64,000 bases of DNA from Bromus sterilis (lineage: Eukaryota > Streptophyta > Magnoliopsida > Poales > Poaceae), in assembly GCA_950022295.1 (NCBI GenBank), contig OX465597.1, positions 255,813,016 to 255,877,015 of the forward strand, given 5' to 3'. The notes under the pieces are model-generated. The model was not told where the DNA came from, did not search any database, and saw only the letters and a program-made list of their open reading frames with translations. Position 1 is the stretch's first letter, and every line of letters begins with the position of its first letter. This document shows, piece by piece, positions 1-11,610 of this stretch. Both the position numbers and the translations under genes were made by a program.

Positions 1-1081
1 CAGCAGCAGTCGCGATGAGCTCCGTCCATGGCGGCCTCAACGGGAGCAGCAGCAACGAGCAGCGACGGCGACGCACCGCGGGGACGGCAACGGCGACCGA
101 ATCGAAGCGGAGGAAGGGGGGATTCGGGGAAGAGGCTCATAGCGGAGCCGTAGGCGTGCTCGCGGAGGTCGGAGAGGGCACGGGGCGAGCAGATCGACCG
201 GCGGTGCGGCGTCAATGGCGGAAGGGGCGGCTCGATGGCGAGCGTGCAGTGGCCCCCGACCCAATTCGATGCCCGGAACGGACGAAGTCGACTACGGGGA
301 AGCGCCTGGACAACCTTCCGGTCGCCGGGGAGGAGCTTGGCCGCGTACACGGCAGCGGCGCGCCCACGGCGACGCGGACGAGCTCGGCAAGGAGCAAGAG
401 CGGGTGCGAAGGGAAATAATGGGGACGACGCTAGGGTTTCGGGTGCGGGGAAGGGGTAGGGGTCTTATCCATGAAGGGGAGCCGCGGGATGCTCGACAGC
501 GAGCCATCGGCGGCCATGGCTGCTGGATGTGTGCCACACACGAAGGGAATAGGGGAGGAGGGAGAAAGAAGAAGGGGGCTGGGCTGGGCTAGGCTGGGTC
601 GGTTGCCCTGTGCGAGGAATAGGTTATTTGCAATATCTCCTTTTCGGTTATTCATTTTTAAACAATTTTACTTTATTTTAGCTAGCTGTTGATTTTTGTA
701 ACAATTGAAACTAGTTCAAATATTAGTGTTACATGATATTACAGTGCCACAAAAAGTTTGGTGGCATAATAAAATCATTGAGTTTTTGTTTTATTTAAAA
801 AGGATTAAAAGTGGCTGCTTTAGGCACTGTTTGTTTTGTTGGTAATATTTAAACAATGTAATAAAATACCATTGCTATTTTATTGTGACTTACTGATTTT
901 TAGATATTTAATAAAAGTGGTTGCAATAATTTTGGATTAAGTTTTATTTCCACTTGTATCTAGAATTTTTATTTGTTTTGAATTTGAACAAACTTTGATC
1001 AAGGGGATCAACACAAGTTAATCAACGTGACTTGGCATTAGCTCAAGTTGATTACAGTAGCGTGACATCCGGGGTGTTACA
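1..1081 (-). mobile_element. LTR-X: start of a long LTR, minus strand, cut by the window edge
   Basis: Read on the minus strand, the segment begins at 1081 with TGTAACACCCCGGATGTCAC. This closely matches the start of LTR-S at 19255 (TGTAACACCCCGGGTGTCAC). Both continue with an AT-rich stretch of several hundred bases and then a very GC-rich block, here 1-600. That layout (AT-rich U3, then a GC-rich leader) is shared by the other long LTRs in this window. The open frames in the GC-rich block are composition artefacts. The remainder lies left of base 1. A 5-bp target duplication would begin at 1082 (CATGC), but its partner is outside the window. The LTR assignment is good; the family is not named. 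Confidence 0.7.
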
Positions 1082-3472
1082 CATGCTGTCCAGAAACAGA
1101 TTATGTCCCCTTGACGGAAAAATTAGCCGAAAATCACGAGATCATCTTTTTAAGCTGAATATTTTTTTACATCATGCTCTATTCAATTAACTTTCATGCG
1201 TATGTTCTGAGTTTTTTATTTCAGTTGCAGAAGTACCCCAAAAAAAATTTTACTACCTGCTGGTCTGTTTTTCACAGATTCTGTCACGTTTTGCATCTTC
1301 GTCGTTTTGCAAACCTTAAGCTTTATTTTTATTTGCAAAACCTTTTTGGAAATCTTGAGAAACAGTAGCTCTGCAAGAATATCTTTATTTCCACAGGAGA
1401 AAAATTACTTCATCATGGGTACTAACCACTCTAATTATCTTATGATGAGTTTCGTATGAAGGGAGTTTTCAAGTATGCGAAGGAAGATGATGAAAGAAGA
1501 TTCGGGAGTGTCAAGTGCTCAATCTTGGGGATGCCACCGAGCCCCATGTCCACCAACAATCATCAGTTCGTCCTTCTCCATGCTATATTTTTATCACTTC
1601 ATATGTTATGTGCTAAACTTGGAGCATCCTGCTCTTTACTTTTTAGTTTGTTGTAGTTTTCCTTGTTGTTCATAACAAGTTGGATCCTAGCCTTCATTGT
1701 TTGGGAGAGAAACACGCTCCACTCCACCGTAGAACACAACATAGGCTTGCATGCTTATCTTTCTTTTTGTGTGTATTCTATATCTTTTCATAGTTGTTGT
1801 CATGCTTAGCTCTTATTTTACATGCTTATCTTTTTAAGAGATTTTGTTTAGGATTGATTCAGGAACTCTCTTGAGTCTTCATGCTTATCTTGTTTAGAGA
1901 GTTGGTTGTTGCACTAAGTTGTTGTCTTGCGTGAGTAGGTAATTAAGGTTGCTATTACATATGTAGTAGTAACATGCAATAGTTTTGAGGTATTGATTTG
2001 AGTAATGCTTGGACATTAGGGTGCCAAGAGCTTGAGCCTACTAGTGATAGGTGTCGTATTTTGGGCAATCCGTGCTTATTTTCAAAAACTACAAAAAATA
2101 GTTGAGAACTCTAGCTACTAGATGGATCGCTAACCTCTGTAGGGGTTGGAATATATAGAGTACCCTCACGTACCATGGACCGAGGATGAGAAAGTATAAC
2201 CAAACCCCCATACACTCCTCCTCGGGGTCTCGGGGTACTCGTCTCTTTGTGAACCTCCCGATTAGATAGAGAGTTACCGATAATAAGTGCATGAGTTCTT
2301 CGGACTAATGCGAGTATTCGATTGTTGGTACTTTCACCTTCCATATTTTGCTAGCCTCTTCGGTACCGTTCATTTCCCTTTCTCATCTCGAGAGTTGCGC
2401 ATACTTCACCGGTGCATCCAAACCTTTGGCATGATACACTCTATCATCATAAACCTCCTTATATCTTCCTCAAAACATCCACCATACCTACCTATCAAGG
2501 CATTTCCATATCAAGTGAGGAAAAGATCCCAAAGAGTATGAATTAAAAGATTTCAAAGAGAACAAATGAGAGATAAATAGAAAGATCCAAAGAGGCCACA
2601 AAAATACAAAAAAATAGAACAAATATAAAACGGAAATAAAAAGAGAAAAGAGGGAACACTACTATTCCTTTTGAAAGATCCACACTCATACTCCATTGTC
2701 ATACATGTACACTATAGATATTATAATTCATGCATAATTATGTGGGGACCCTTTCACTATAGAACTTGGCTTGCATATTCCAAGGATGAGCCTCCTCAAA
2801 TGAGCTCTAGGTCTTCATGAGAAAGAAAGTTGGATGCACCCCGACTAGTTCCATTAGAGAGCTTACCTTAGCTCATATGAGCATATGTTGCATGGCAATC
2901 CCTACTCCTCACATCATATCTATCATTTGGCTTTCTCTCGCCTATGGTTGTCCTCATTGATGTGAGCCTTTCACACCCTTTTTTTCTTCCTTCCTCATCA
3001 TTTCTCTCTTTGCCATCCTAAGTGCCAAACGTATCTTGCTCGCGCTCATCCATTGCATGAGTGCTCAAAGTTGAAAGGGAGAGGATCAATTTGACTTGTA
3101 CCTGACTAGTGGTCTAGTGATGAGTCAAAATAAGATCCCGACGGAGACAAAGTGTGAAACTTTAGTAGATTATGTTCTCAATTAAATTATATATTATTTT
3201 TATTCTCTAAAACCATCTCCCATCGCTTGCACGCAAACACCATTTGGAGACAGTCGAGTCACGGACAGCGAGAGCTCTTGCACCTTTGTGTTCATACTTT
3301 GCTAGTTTCAATACTAGATATAGACTCTTGCTTGTTAGTGTCTTGACTTGAATTGCACATCTTACTTGCTTTACTTTAAAGTTCTTATATGTGTGTTAGA
3401 ATGTCACCACACAAATTATTTGTGTTATCATTTACCTACTCGAGGACGAGAAGGAATTAAGCTTGGGGATGT
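1082..3472 (+). mobile_element. Ath-B 3' internal, mostly non-coding region (Athila-type Ty3/gypsy)
   Basis: This AT-rich stretch leads into a polypurine tract and then an LTR beginning TGATACGTCC, as the 3' untranslated region of Athila-lineage elements does. No reading frame longer than about 85 codons is present and none resembles gag or pol. The last 60 bases contain GAGGACGAGAAGGAATTAAG, the kind of sequence that precedes the polypurine tract in Athila-type elements. The 5' half of the element lies left of the window, beyond LTR-X. Only RNA-level or packaging functions would be expected here. Confidence 0.65.
3459..3472 (+). other. Polypurine tract of Ath-B
   Basis: A purine-biased stretch (AAGCTTGGGGATGT region) sits immediately before the LTR start TGATACG at 3473. 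In Ty3/gypsy elements this tract primes plus-strand DNA synthesis. It fixes the orientation of Ath-B as plus. Confidence 0.6.
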
Positions 3473-5098
3473 TGATACGTCCCAAACGTATCTATAATTT
3501 CTGCTTGTTCCATGCCCTTTTATGTGACATTGCTACATGATTTGCTACAACTTTATATCATTTTACTCATATTTGGACTAACCTACTAACTCAGTGCACC
3601 CAGTGCCAGTTTCTATCTGCTGATGTCTGTAAGTTGCAGGTATTTTACCCCAATTTTCAGAGCTCCAAGAGTTCCAGAAAAATAAGATAAAGAGATAGAA
3701 GCTTCCGGAGCCCTGAAGGAGAGCCGGAGGGGGCCACCCCCCTCCCAGGAAGCCAGGTGGTTCGGCCCACCTCCTGGCCGTGCCAACAGGGCCCCCTGGT
3801 GCCCCCTTCGGCCTATATTACCTCCTCGTCCCGAAAACCCTCTAGGAGAACCCCACATCGCGAATTTCCTCTATGTTCCGTGCTGCCACGCTTCCAAGAT
3901 CGGGAGCACCAGAAGACCTCTTCCCGACACCCTTCCGAAGGGAGGATTAACCTCCGGGAGCTTCTCCATCACCATGGACGCTTCCCAGATGTGCCTTGAG
4001 TAGCCCCCCTTGGACCATGGGTCCATGACCAATAGCTATGTAATGCCTTCTCTCCCTTGTTCTTCATTTCTTAGTCCTTGTGAGCTGCCCTACATGATCA
4101 AGGCACCTATGTAATTTTCTTGCTATTGCTATGCTGTATTTGCTGGAATCCGATGAATTATGAGATTATGTTCATATCGTGATGAGTTTTATATTTGGTT
4201 TACCTTTTATATTTTGTTCTTGAGTAATTATTGCATGTTCTTTGTTACTTTTAATTGCTTTGGCCAAGTAGTAGAAAGTAACTCCAAGAGGGAGCGTTAT
4301 GCATGCTTGTGGTTTCATGCCCCCGATGTCTAGCTTGAGTGACAGAAACATGAGACTAGGGGATGTGTTGTTTCCACCAGGGAGAAAACAACGGTGCTTG
4401 TAACCGCGGTTGCAAGGATTGTTTACTTTACGCAAAGTTATTTTAAGGCAGTTGTCTGTTGCTTTGAGTTTACACTTTGGGTGGGTCTCACAACTTAATA
4501 CCAGCGAGATGTTCTGGATAAATATCTCAAGGTGGATGATTAGTGAGTAGATGCAGATGGATTTCGGTGTACTTGTCTTGGCATACTGCCCATACTTTTG
4601 AGCCTCTAACTTTCCAGTAGCATAATTAGCATTGTGGTGCGTTTATAATTTTGTCAATTTCCCAGCTGTAATTTGTTCACCCAGCTAGCTAGTTTTATCG
4701 TCTTTTGGGAGAGAGACATCACTAGTGAACATCATGGGACTCCGGTCCATATTTCCACCACTATTTACACCTCCACTCTATTTACTGCTTTTTACTTTCA
4801 GTTGAAATTATCACTACTATCTACCCTTGCGTTTAATCCTTTGTAAACAACAAGGCCGGAGAGATTGACAACCTCTCTGTACTCGTTGGGAGAAAAGTTA
4901 TCGATTGTGTTTGCAGGTCCAGGTGAAGTAAGCAACCTTTGTTGTAAACATCACCATTGTTTCCTTGCCACTTACTTAACGATCCTTGGAGTCCAACCGA
5001 CTGACTCAAACCTTGACATCTTCTCCAAGGGAAATTTCCCGCTATGCTACATCTCAACCTTCCACTTGGGGTAACCAACGAGGGGCGAGAAGCCATCA
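3473..5098 (+). repeat. Ath-B 3' LTR (Athila type), 1626 bp
   Basis: It starts with TGATACGTCCCAAACGTATC and ends with GAAGCCATCA at 5098. Shorter relatives start at 36034 and 36830. The 36034 copy lacks roughly 600 bases corresponding to about 4035-4665 here. Beyond 5098 the sequence changes abruptly to minus-strand integrase of Ath-A, so Ath-B is inserted into that gene. The candidate right-hand target duplication is CCATT (5099-5103); the left copy is outside the window. No promoter was identified. Confidence 0.75.
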
Positions 5099-5235
5099 CC
5101 ATTTTGTAAGGAGACATGCCCATGGGATTTTTGTAAGTAGTTCTATACGCCCACAAGGCACCTCCTAACTTCTTAGACCAATCTTTTATAGAACTTTTCA
5201 CTGTTTTTTGGAAGATCAACTTGATTTCTCTATTG
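5099..5235 (-). pseudogene. Ath-A integrase, downstream fragment
   Basis: The minus strand encodes residues including DWSKKLGGALWAYRTTYKN, the conserved stretch at the end of the catalytic core of Athila-type integrases. The upstream half of the same domain lies at 35533-36033, and the reading continues from one piece to the other once the Ath-C insertion (5241-35527) and its 5-bp duplication are discounted. The fragment is cut at 5099 by the Ath-B LTR a few residues later, after the MSPYKM motif. No function is possible in this state. Confidence 0.85.
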
Positions 5236-5240
5236 GTGAG
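5236..5240. repeat. Target site duplication of Ath-C (left copy, GTGAG)
   Basis: GTGAG precedes the left terminus of Ath-C (TGATGACG at 5241) and recurs at 35528-35532 directly after its right terminus. The pair shows that the two ends, 30 kb apart, belong to one insertion. Confidence 0.85.
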
Positions 5241-6694
5241 TGATGACGCACAACTGTAGGGGATCTATCGTACCCTTTTTGATAAGAGTGTCGAACCCAA
5301 CGAGGAGAAGAAGGTACTCACAAGTGATCTTGAGAAAGGAATAGCCGCAAGTACTGAAGGGTAACTTTTTATGGGTTTTCTGGTATAAGTAACAAGGAAA
5401 TAAAAGAAAGGAAAGTAAATGGTGCTGAGGTGCAGCAAGTGTCCCATCCCTTTGAACAAAGGATAAGCCGAAGGATTAAACTTATAAAGACCAAAGCGTT
5501 CCTAAGGACACACAGGAGAGGTAGTCAAGTGCTTTCGCCATATTCCGTCTAGTACTATGTTTTGTGTTGATAAGTGTTGTGTGGGTGGACCTATGATAGT
5601 GCACCATCTAGGCTAAGACAAGTACACTCTTATGATTAAACCTCTTTCAAGCATCCGCAAATACAAGAGAGAAATTAAGTCAAAGCCTAACCATAGCAAT
5701 AAACTTTAGGATCCAACACTCCCTCGTGCAAAAGTATGCGAGCTGGGGTTCAGGTTTCTGTCACTCCGGCAACCCACCATAAGCATCTTTTATACACAAT
5801 GTATTCCCCTAGGTCCTTAAAAAGCGAAGTGTTATGTAGTCGACGTTCACATAACACCCCTAGAAGAATAACACCACAACTTAAATATCAATCAACAGAT
5901 ATTACTTCAACATCATATGACTACTAACAACTAGACTTCTCCCATGTCATCAAGAACTAATGTAACTACTCACAAGACATAAAAGAGATCATGATCAGAG
6001 GTGATAAATATATGGTGAACAATCTGGTCATAACAATAATTCTCCAACAAAACTTAATAGAATTCACCACAAAAGAGTAATCAACACCAGTAAAGTAGAG
6101 AGGATGAATAGTGCAAGTTACAACTTGGATTGCAACAGTGAGATGAGATGGAATGGTGGTGGAGATGGTGTTGATGATGAGGATGATGGTAATGATGATC
6201 TCGACGATGCCCGTGACGATGGTGATGACGATGAGGACGATCTCCCCTTCCGGGTGGAGTTCTCCCAGACGGAATCTGCACGCCGGAAACAAATTCTCTC
6301 TGGGATTTTTAGTTTTCGGGGAACATATAGGCCAAAGGAGAGCCCAGGAGGTGGGATCGACCTCCCAGGCGGCCACTAGGTGCGACCTAGGGGATGGCCA
6401 CGCCACCAGGCCGCCTAGGAGCCTGGTGGCCCCCTTCTGGCTCCACTTTGGCGTGCCTTCGTGATTTCTCCAGAAAGTTCTTCCCCGTGATTTTCAAGTC
6501 ATTTGGAGATGTGCTGATATGCCCACTATGTGCACTTTTCCCTGTTGATTCCTGCGTCTGCTGTTTTGGCACCAGAAAGTTGTGAACTGTGTAAAACAAG
6601 CCAAAACACTATAAGAACATCATCAAAATATGAAATATATCAATGAATAGAGGTATATTATGATACAAAGTAGTGATGCATTTTGGACGTATCA
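5241..6694 (-). repeat. Ath-C 3' LTR, 1454 bp
   Basis: Read on the minus strand it begins TGATACGTCCAAAATGCATC at 6694 and ends GTTGTGCGTCATCA at 5241. A polypurine tract lies just outside the right end, so this is the 3' LTR. It contains an imperfect GAT-type trinucleotide stretch at about 6153-6243, which creates low-complexity open frames that are not genes. The start of the LTR (6390-6694) is matched by the remnant at 35222-35527. Confidence 0.85.
6153..6243. repeat. Imperfect GAT/ATC trinucleotide repeat inside the Ath-C LTR
   Basis: Many GAT, GAC and GGT triplets follow one another (for example GGTGTTGATGATGAGGATGA). On one strand the reading is an Asp-rich run, on the other a His- or Ile-rich run. 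This is simple-sequence DNA, not a coding region. Confidence 0.6.
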
Positions 6695-8372
6695 ACTCCC
6701 AAAGCTTAGACCTCACTTGTCCCCAAGCGAATACTGAGCTCGGTAAACCTTTCCACAAGTTTAAAGAGTGGAGTGTCGATAAATAAGAATACAGACAAGA
6801 AGCATCATAATTTATCTACTAAACTCAACCATCCTCAACAGAAATCTCAACTCATAAGGCCCTTATGAAAGAGTAATATTAATTACAATCAAAGGTAGGG
6901 CTAAGGAAACTCATTAAACCATGGCAACCATGTTCTTGGTCAAAGAACAACTTATAACTTTTAAATTTTGCTCTTCTTTATATTCTGATGAGATCATTTA
7001 AAGATTTTGAAAGAACATGATATTAGTCAAGAAGTGAAAATGCTAACATGAAGGAAGATGTTTGATGTAGCAAAGCTCAACAAACAACTTACTTATCTTG
7101 ATGATAATGTCAACAAAGATGTAATATGGCAATTCTCAATGAGACAATATAAATGCATGCATCTTTTTCAACATAAGGTGTCTGCTCTTTTGTGAGATAT
7201 AAGGAAGTAGGTTTACTGACTCAACATAAAAGTAAAGGCTTTACCCTTCGCTGAGGGAAGTAGGGAAAACTCATGCGCTAGAGATTTTAGTGGTTTTGAA
7301 ATCAATAATATTATAAAATAAGCATTTGGGAGGTGCATAATTCGTCAACAAATGCTGGAAGATAGCCCAATACTTCTCAAACTGGACAAGTTTCGAGGAA
7401 CGACTCCTAAGGTGGAGACGATTACATCCCCTTAGTATCCTTTGTTTATCACTGGCAAAGTTTTCTTATTTCTCATGAACAAAGTGTGAAGGAGGTTTTG
7501 TTTGTAGCTATTATATTTTGTGAGCTGGGCGCACTCATGCCAGTCCCTCCTCGTGTTAGGGGTTTGCATATTAGACATGCAAACCCAAGATAAAGGTTGT
7601 CCATTATGAGAAGATCATGAATTATCTACTACTTCCTCATGAGCTAAAACAGAGGCACAAAACAAGGGGTAATACTATTTTGAAGGTTTTAAAGATAGCA
7701 CATGAATAATATACTTAAGGAGTGGCGGTGAAATACCACATATAACAAAAGTATGGTGGATTCTTTGGAAGGTTGAGGTTTCAAGGTATGGGTGCACAAG
7801 CAGTATTCCCGTTTAGTACAAGGTTTAGCTAGCAAAGGCTTTTGAATGCAGAAAAATGATGTTGACTTGGATGCAAAACAATATAAAGTATTACATTAAT
7901 AATTGGCATGAAACAGCAAGTTGTCTTCCTTGTCAACATAACACTTCAAGCATAAGAACATAAAGGTTTTCTCTATGTCGCTACTAGAAAAAATCATGCT
8001 TGTTGTTATGACCAATGATATGTTTGCCAAGATTAAATAAAGTTTTCAAAGCCATACCTGATATATAAGATCAATAATCCCATAAGAATCAACATATAAG
8101 GTCGATTGCGTGGAGAGAATACCAAGTGCAGTGAAGAAACCAATAGACTTCTCATTAATATTCCATCATAGACAACTGCACACTCACGGATACAAGACTC
8201 TCCCACAAAGGACTGATAGACCTCAATGCAAACACATATTTCATAAGATAACTTCCCTAGACATGATACGACATTAAACTTTGACTAAGAAAGATAGAAG
8301 ATAAAGATAAAGATAACGGGAACTCCCCCAAGCTTGGAATAAGCTAAGGGGATGCCATTACCCATGAAGATC
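6695..8372 (-). other. Ath-C 3' untranslated region with polypurine tract
   Basis: Read on the minus strand, the last bases before the LTR are GTCTAAGCTTTGGGAGT, a standard polypurine tract for Athila-type elements (plus coordinates about 6695-6711). The rest is AT-rich and I see no reading frame or recognisable motif in it. This is usual for the long 3' region of this lineage. Confidence 0.7.
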
Positions 8373-8837
8373 TCAATCTTCATTCTCGTTCTTGTTCTTC
8401 AAGTCCGCTATTATGCGCTGAAGGGCTTGGTTTTCAGCCTCAAATATGGCCACATGTACTTTTAGTACACGGAAGTCTTCACAGAATTGATTAGTGATCC
8501 GGTGAGCTTCAGATATAGAAGATGACACACATGGAGCTTGAAGTGGAGGAGTTGTTCCTGAAAGGTTCAGAGAAAGATCATGTTGAGGGTTAATAAATCC
8601 TTCGAAGACTGGGTTGTTGGAGCTTGATCCTCCTTTTGATGGATCTCCTTCTTGCTGGATGGTGACCATCCTGACTTCTTCTCTCACAGAGTGCTCCATC
8701 TCCACTTGTCTCGCGGCAATTTCCTCCTCCGTAGCCCATCCATCAACCTTCCCTTGGTTGACGTCTTGTTGAACATGGCGTAGACGACGACCCATGTAGT
8801 CCTCTCCGCTTGAGTCACAAGAAGACATCTCGAACAA
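8373..8837 (-). CDS. Athila-type 3' ORF, 154 codons, unknown function
   Basis: This uninterrupted frame lies between the integrase remnant and the 3' UTR of Ath-C. The protein starts MFEMSSCDSSGEDYMGRRLR; the second Met (8828) is an equally plausible start. It is hydrophilic, with a Glu-rich middle and a C-terminal heptad-like stretch (VHVAIFEAENQALQRIIADL) that could form a short coiled coil. There is no signal peptide or membrane segment, so it does not look like an envelope protein. I recall similar small ORFs downstream of pol in grass Athila elements, but their function is not known to me. It is intact, while the pol gene beside it is wrecked. Confidence 0.55.
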   Translation of the reverse strand: MFEMSSCDSSGEDYMGRRLRHVQQDVNQGKVDGWATEEEIAARQVEMEHSVREEVRMVTIQQEGDPSKGGSSSNNPVFEGFINPQHDLSLNLSGTTPPLQAPCVSSSISEAHRITNQFCEDFRVLKVHVAIFEAENQALQRIIADLKNKNENED

Positions 8838-9067
8838 TAGCTTCTTATCCTGTCAGAAACAGGTCAAAAAGAAAATGCACGGAATCGCAAGATACAGAGC
8901 CGGGACGATCCGGGCAAATATATAGCAAAAATTTCTGCAACGAAAGGAAACTAGGGAACCAAAGGGGAGTTGGAGACGGGTTCCTGGTGGTTTCTCCGGC
9001 TCCACTTCGGCTTGGAATTTTCCTAATTTTGCAAAAACTGATAATACATAACTTTTATTGATGTTTA

Positions 9068-9355
9068 CGAAGTTTTCTTACCGTATTACATACCTATTTG
9101 GTTTCTGCTGCTACTGGTGTCTGACACGGTGTTGAAATATGTTCTTCATGAGTAGCTATATGTATCACATCCACCTCAACATTGATGGGGTCTCCTGCCA
9201 TGTAATGCTTGAGTCTTTGCTCATTAACAACTTGAGGTTTGGTGCCTTCAAAATTGTTAATCTTGATTACACATGAGCGGTAGACTTCTTCAATGTGATA
9301 CAGTCCTTCCCACTTGGAAAGTAATTTACCTGGAGAAAACTTGAAACGAGATCTG
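9068..9355 (-). pseudogene. Ath-C integrase C-terminal domain remnant
   Basis: The minus strand contains, across frame changes, residues matching the integrase C-terminal part (SPGKLLSKWEGLYHIEEVYR, then NNFEGTKPQVVNEQRLKHY). Directly upstream, at about 9355, the zinc-binding domain breaks off at THKVLQS, so the whole catalytic core with its Asp-Asp-Glu residues is missing. The deletion also shifts the frame. The 230 bases between this piece and the 154-codon ORF (8838-9067) hold nothing I can identify. Confidence 0.7.
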
Positions 9356-9740
9356 ATTGGAGAACCTTGTGTGTGGTCCTTTCACCTGCATGATGTCCTC
9401 CATAGGGACTGTCAAGATATTGTCTGAAGATATCCTTCAGCTCATGCAATGGTATGCATCTCCTCACGATTCCATCTGCACCTTCTCTAAAAAGATGTGG
9501 TTCATCCCAAAAGTAATACCTCAAGTCGTGGAAGAGTTTCTTCCTTTGCTGAAATGTTAAACCTAGAGGTAAAAACTTTGCAACAATAAAATTATCATAA
9601 TCTGTAAATCAAGGATCGGAAAGAGATTCTACCCTAAAAAAACCTAGTTGTTCATCAGGAAACCTATCGTTGACCGGAATAGGATCATGTGGTATGTTCT
9701 CCATGCTAGAGAGGTTGTTTGCCACACGATTGTCTGCTCT
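9356..9740 (-). pseudogene. Ath-C RNase H end, linker and integrase zinc-binding domain
   Basis: The minus strand encodes the connection between RNase H and integrase, then the HHCC-type region including YYFWDEPHLFREGADGIVRR and YGGHHAGERTTHKVL. The preceding part of RNase H lies at 34432-34777 on the other side of Tek-1. Removing Tek-1 and one TTTTC copy restores a continuous reading through the junction. The fragment ends at the deletion near 9355. Confidence 0.8.
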
Positions 9741-9745
9741 TTTTC
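9741..9745. repeat. Target site duplication of Tek-1 (left copy, TTTTC)
   Basis: TTTTC precedes the Tek-1 5' LTR (TGTCACATCCC at 9746) and is repeated at 34427-34431 right after its 3' LTR. Confidence 0.85.
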
Positions 9746-10619
9746 TGTCACATCCCAACTTTTATTACCCTGTTATTAGAGTAGCAAAAATTAGGGGTAA
9801 CAAAAAACTTGATAAAGTTGTGATGTGATGTGAATGAAATTGCCATGACATGCTTGCCTTATGCTTTGTTGCTATGTCATGCTTGATAGTTTCTTATCTT
9901 GCGCTAACGCTATGTTATGCTATTCCAGTGTCTTGCCAAAAAAAAAAGAATTAACCCTTAAAGGAATGTTTACCTCACTCTATTCATATTATAATACCCA
10001 CACTTTTACCAGCATAGGAATTTAGAATCAATAAAATATGTTCTAAATAAATCTTTGACTTCACAGAAATTCATTATTTAAATAACTAAAAATACCTCTA
10101 TAGCAGAAGGTATTAAATAAAAATATTATAAAAATGCTAATATATTAGTTGCTAATACAATAATAATATTAATATTATAAACCCAATTACACAATTCCTA
10201 ACAATCCTAAATATATTTGTATAATACTTCTGTAGTATTATAGAAATTATAGGAAATTCAAGTTTGAAATTTTTATGTCAAACTTAAATAAGGATTAGAC
10301 CATAATTATTGCAAAATAAATAACACAGTAAAAAAAGAGGAACCTAGGCAATCGACCCACATCCCTTCTCCCCTCTCACCCTAACCCACGCCCACTCTCT
10401 TTCAACCGCCCTGACCACCGGACCCCGCACGTCAGCCACTCTCCCCGCTCGCTGACATCACCACGTAGGGCCCGCACGGACGTCACATCCCCGACGTCAG
10501 CCCTCGCCGCTATCACTGCCCAACCGGCGAGGAGGCCACGGATGGTCGGGGAGGGAGAACGCACGCGTGCCTCCCCGCTCCCGCAAGTCGTTCCCTCTCC
10601 CGCACCCCTCCCCTCGCCC

Positions 10620-10627
10620 TATATAAA
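10620..10627 (+). promoter_or_regulatory. TATA box of the Tek-1 5' LTR
   Basis: TATATAAA lies at the downstream edge of a GC-rich, CCCCTCCCC-containing block and is followed after about 30 bases by a pyrimidine-rich stretch suitable for a transcription start. The same element occurs in the 3' LTR at 31525-31532. From here to the ATG at 10940 no other ATG occurs in this copy. Confidence 0.65.
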
Positions 10628-11590
10628 CCACACCCCTAGCGCCCCTCTCCTAACTTCACCTCGCTCACCAGCCAGCACCGCATCACCACCCCACCAGCCC
10701 AAGAGGTAGAGAAGGAGGAGACCAGGAGGAAGAAAAGACGAGGAAGGAGGAGGAAGGGAGGAAGGAGGAGGGAAAGGAGGAGGCCAGCAAGCCGCCCCTC
10801 TCCGTCCCACACCAGAGCCGACGCCGGAAGGAGCCGCCGGCGACAAGGACAAGAGGAGCCTCCGCCCACGTCTACTGAACCCGACGGTCTACCCCGCCAC
10901 CGTCGTTCGCCACTGCATCGAGCCCCTCCGACACCAAAAATGGGTTGCCCTTACCCCGCCGCCAAACCCCGCCCGAAACACCCCGGTAAGCCTTCCCCAA
11001 TCCCTCCTGTCCGCTATGGATAACCCCGTTTGCCCACGTCGAGCGCCTCCATTTTTAGGGAAAATGGAACACCTTGGCCGCGCCGCACCTGCCCCGCCTC
11101 TTGCCGCCCTCCACCGTCGACCAGGGTGCCACCGGCCAGGCCCGTGCAAGCCCCTGGCCGCCATGGCTAGCGCCCAGGCCGACTGGCCCTTCCTCGGGAA
11201 GAAGACGGCCCCTGGCCGTCAGATCGGGCGCGATCCAACAGCCAGGAGGCCAACTTACCCTTTCCTGTTTATATAAAAAAATAACCAGCGCCCAGAGAAT
11301 AGGCCCGGCCCGCTGAGGGAAATAGAAAAGAAAGAGAAAATGCGCATGGGCACAATATAGCCCCAGGCCGGCTTGCTGAGTCCCTTTTCTTTTTTTATAC
11401 ATGCAGAACATAAATAATATTAGAAAAATAACCGTAGGTCAAAAAAATATGAAATAAATTTTATTCTGTTTAGATAATTATGCTCTATTTTTTGCATGTG
11501 TAGAATTTTGATTTTCTAAAATAAAATTGTGACCATTTATTATTAATTTGATTGCTTACTAAATTTCTATAAAACTAGCTGTGCCAAGGC

Positions 11591-11605
11591 GCGGCGTCAC
11601 GCCGC
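11591..11605 (-). other. Helitron 3' terminal hairpin
   Basis: GCGGCGTCACGCCGC is a perfect inverted repeat with a one-base loop, 12 bases from the terminal CTAG at 11575-11578. This is the standard Helitron termination signal, here on the minus strand. Confidence 0.8.
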
Positions 11606-11610
11606 ACCCG

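Noticed and set aside
20..660. Several overlapping open frames of 60-134 codons on both strands in GC-rich sequence
   Set aside because: They overlap in many frames, have no domain and lie in the GC-rich leader of LTR-X. High GC lowers stop frequency by itself.
6081..6406. His-rich, Asp-rich and Ile-rich frames near 6150
   Set aside because: Translation of an imperfect GAT/ATC repeat within the Ath-C LTR.
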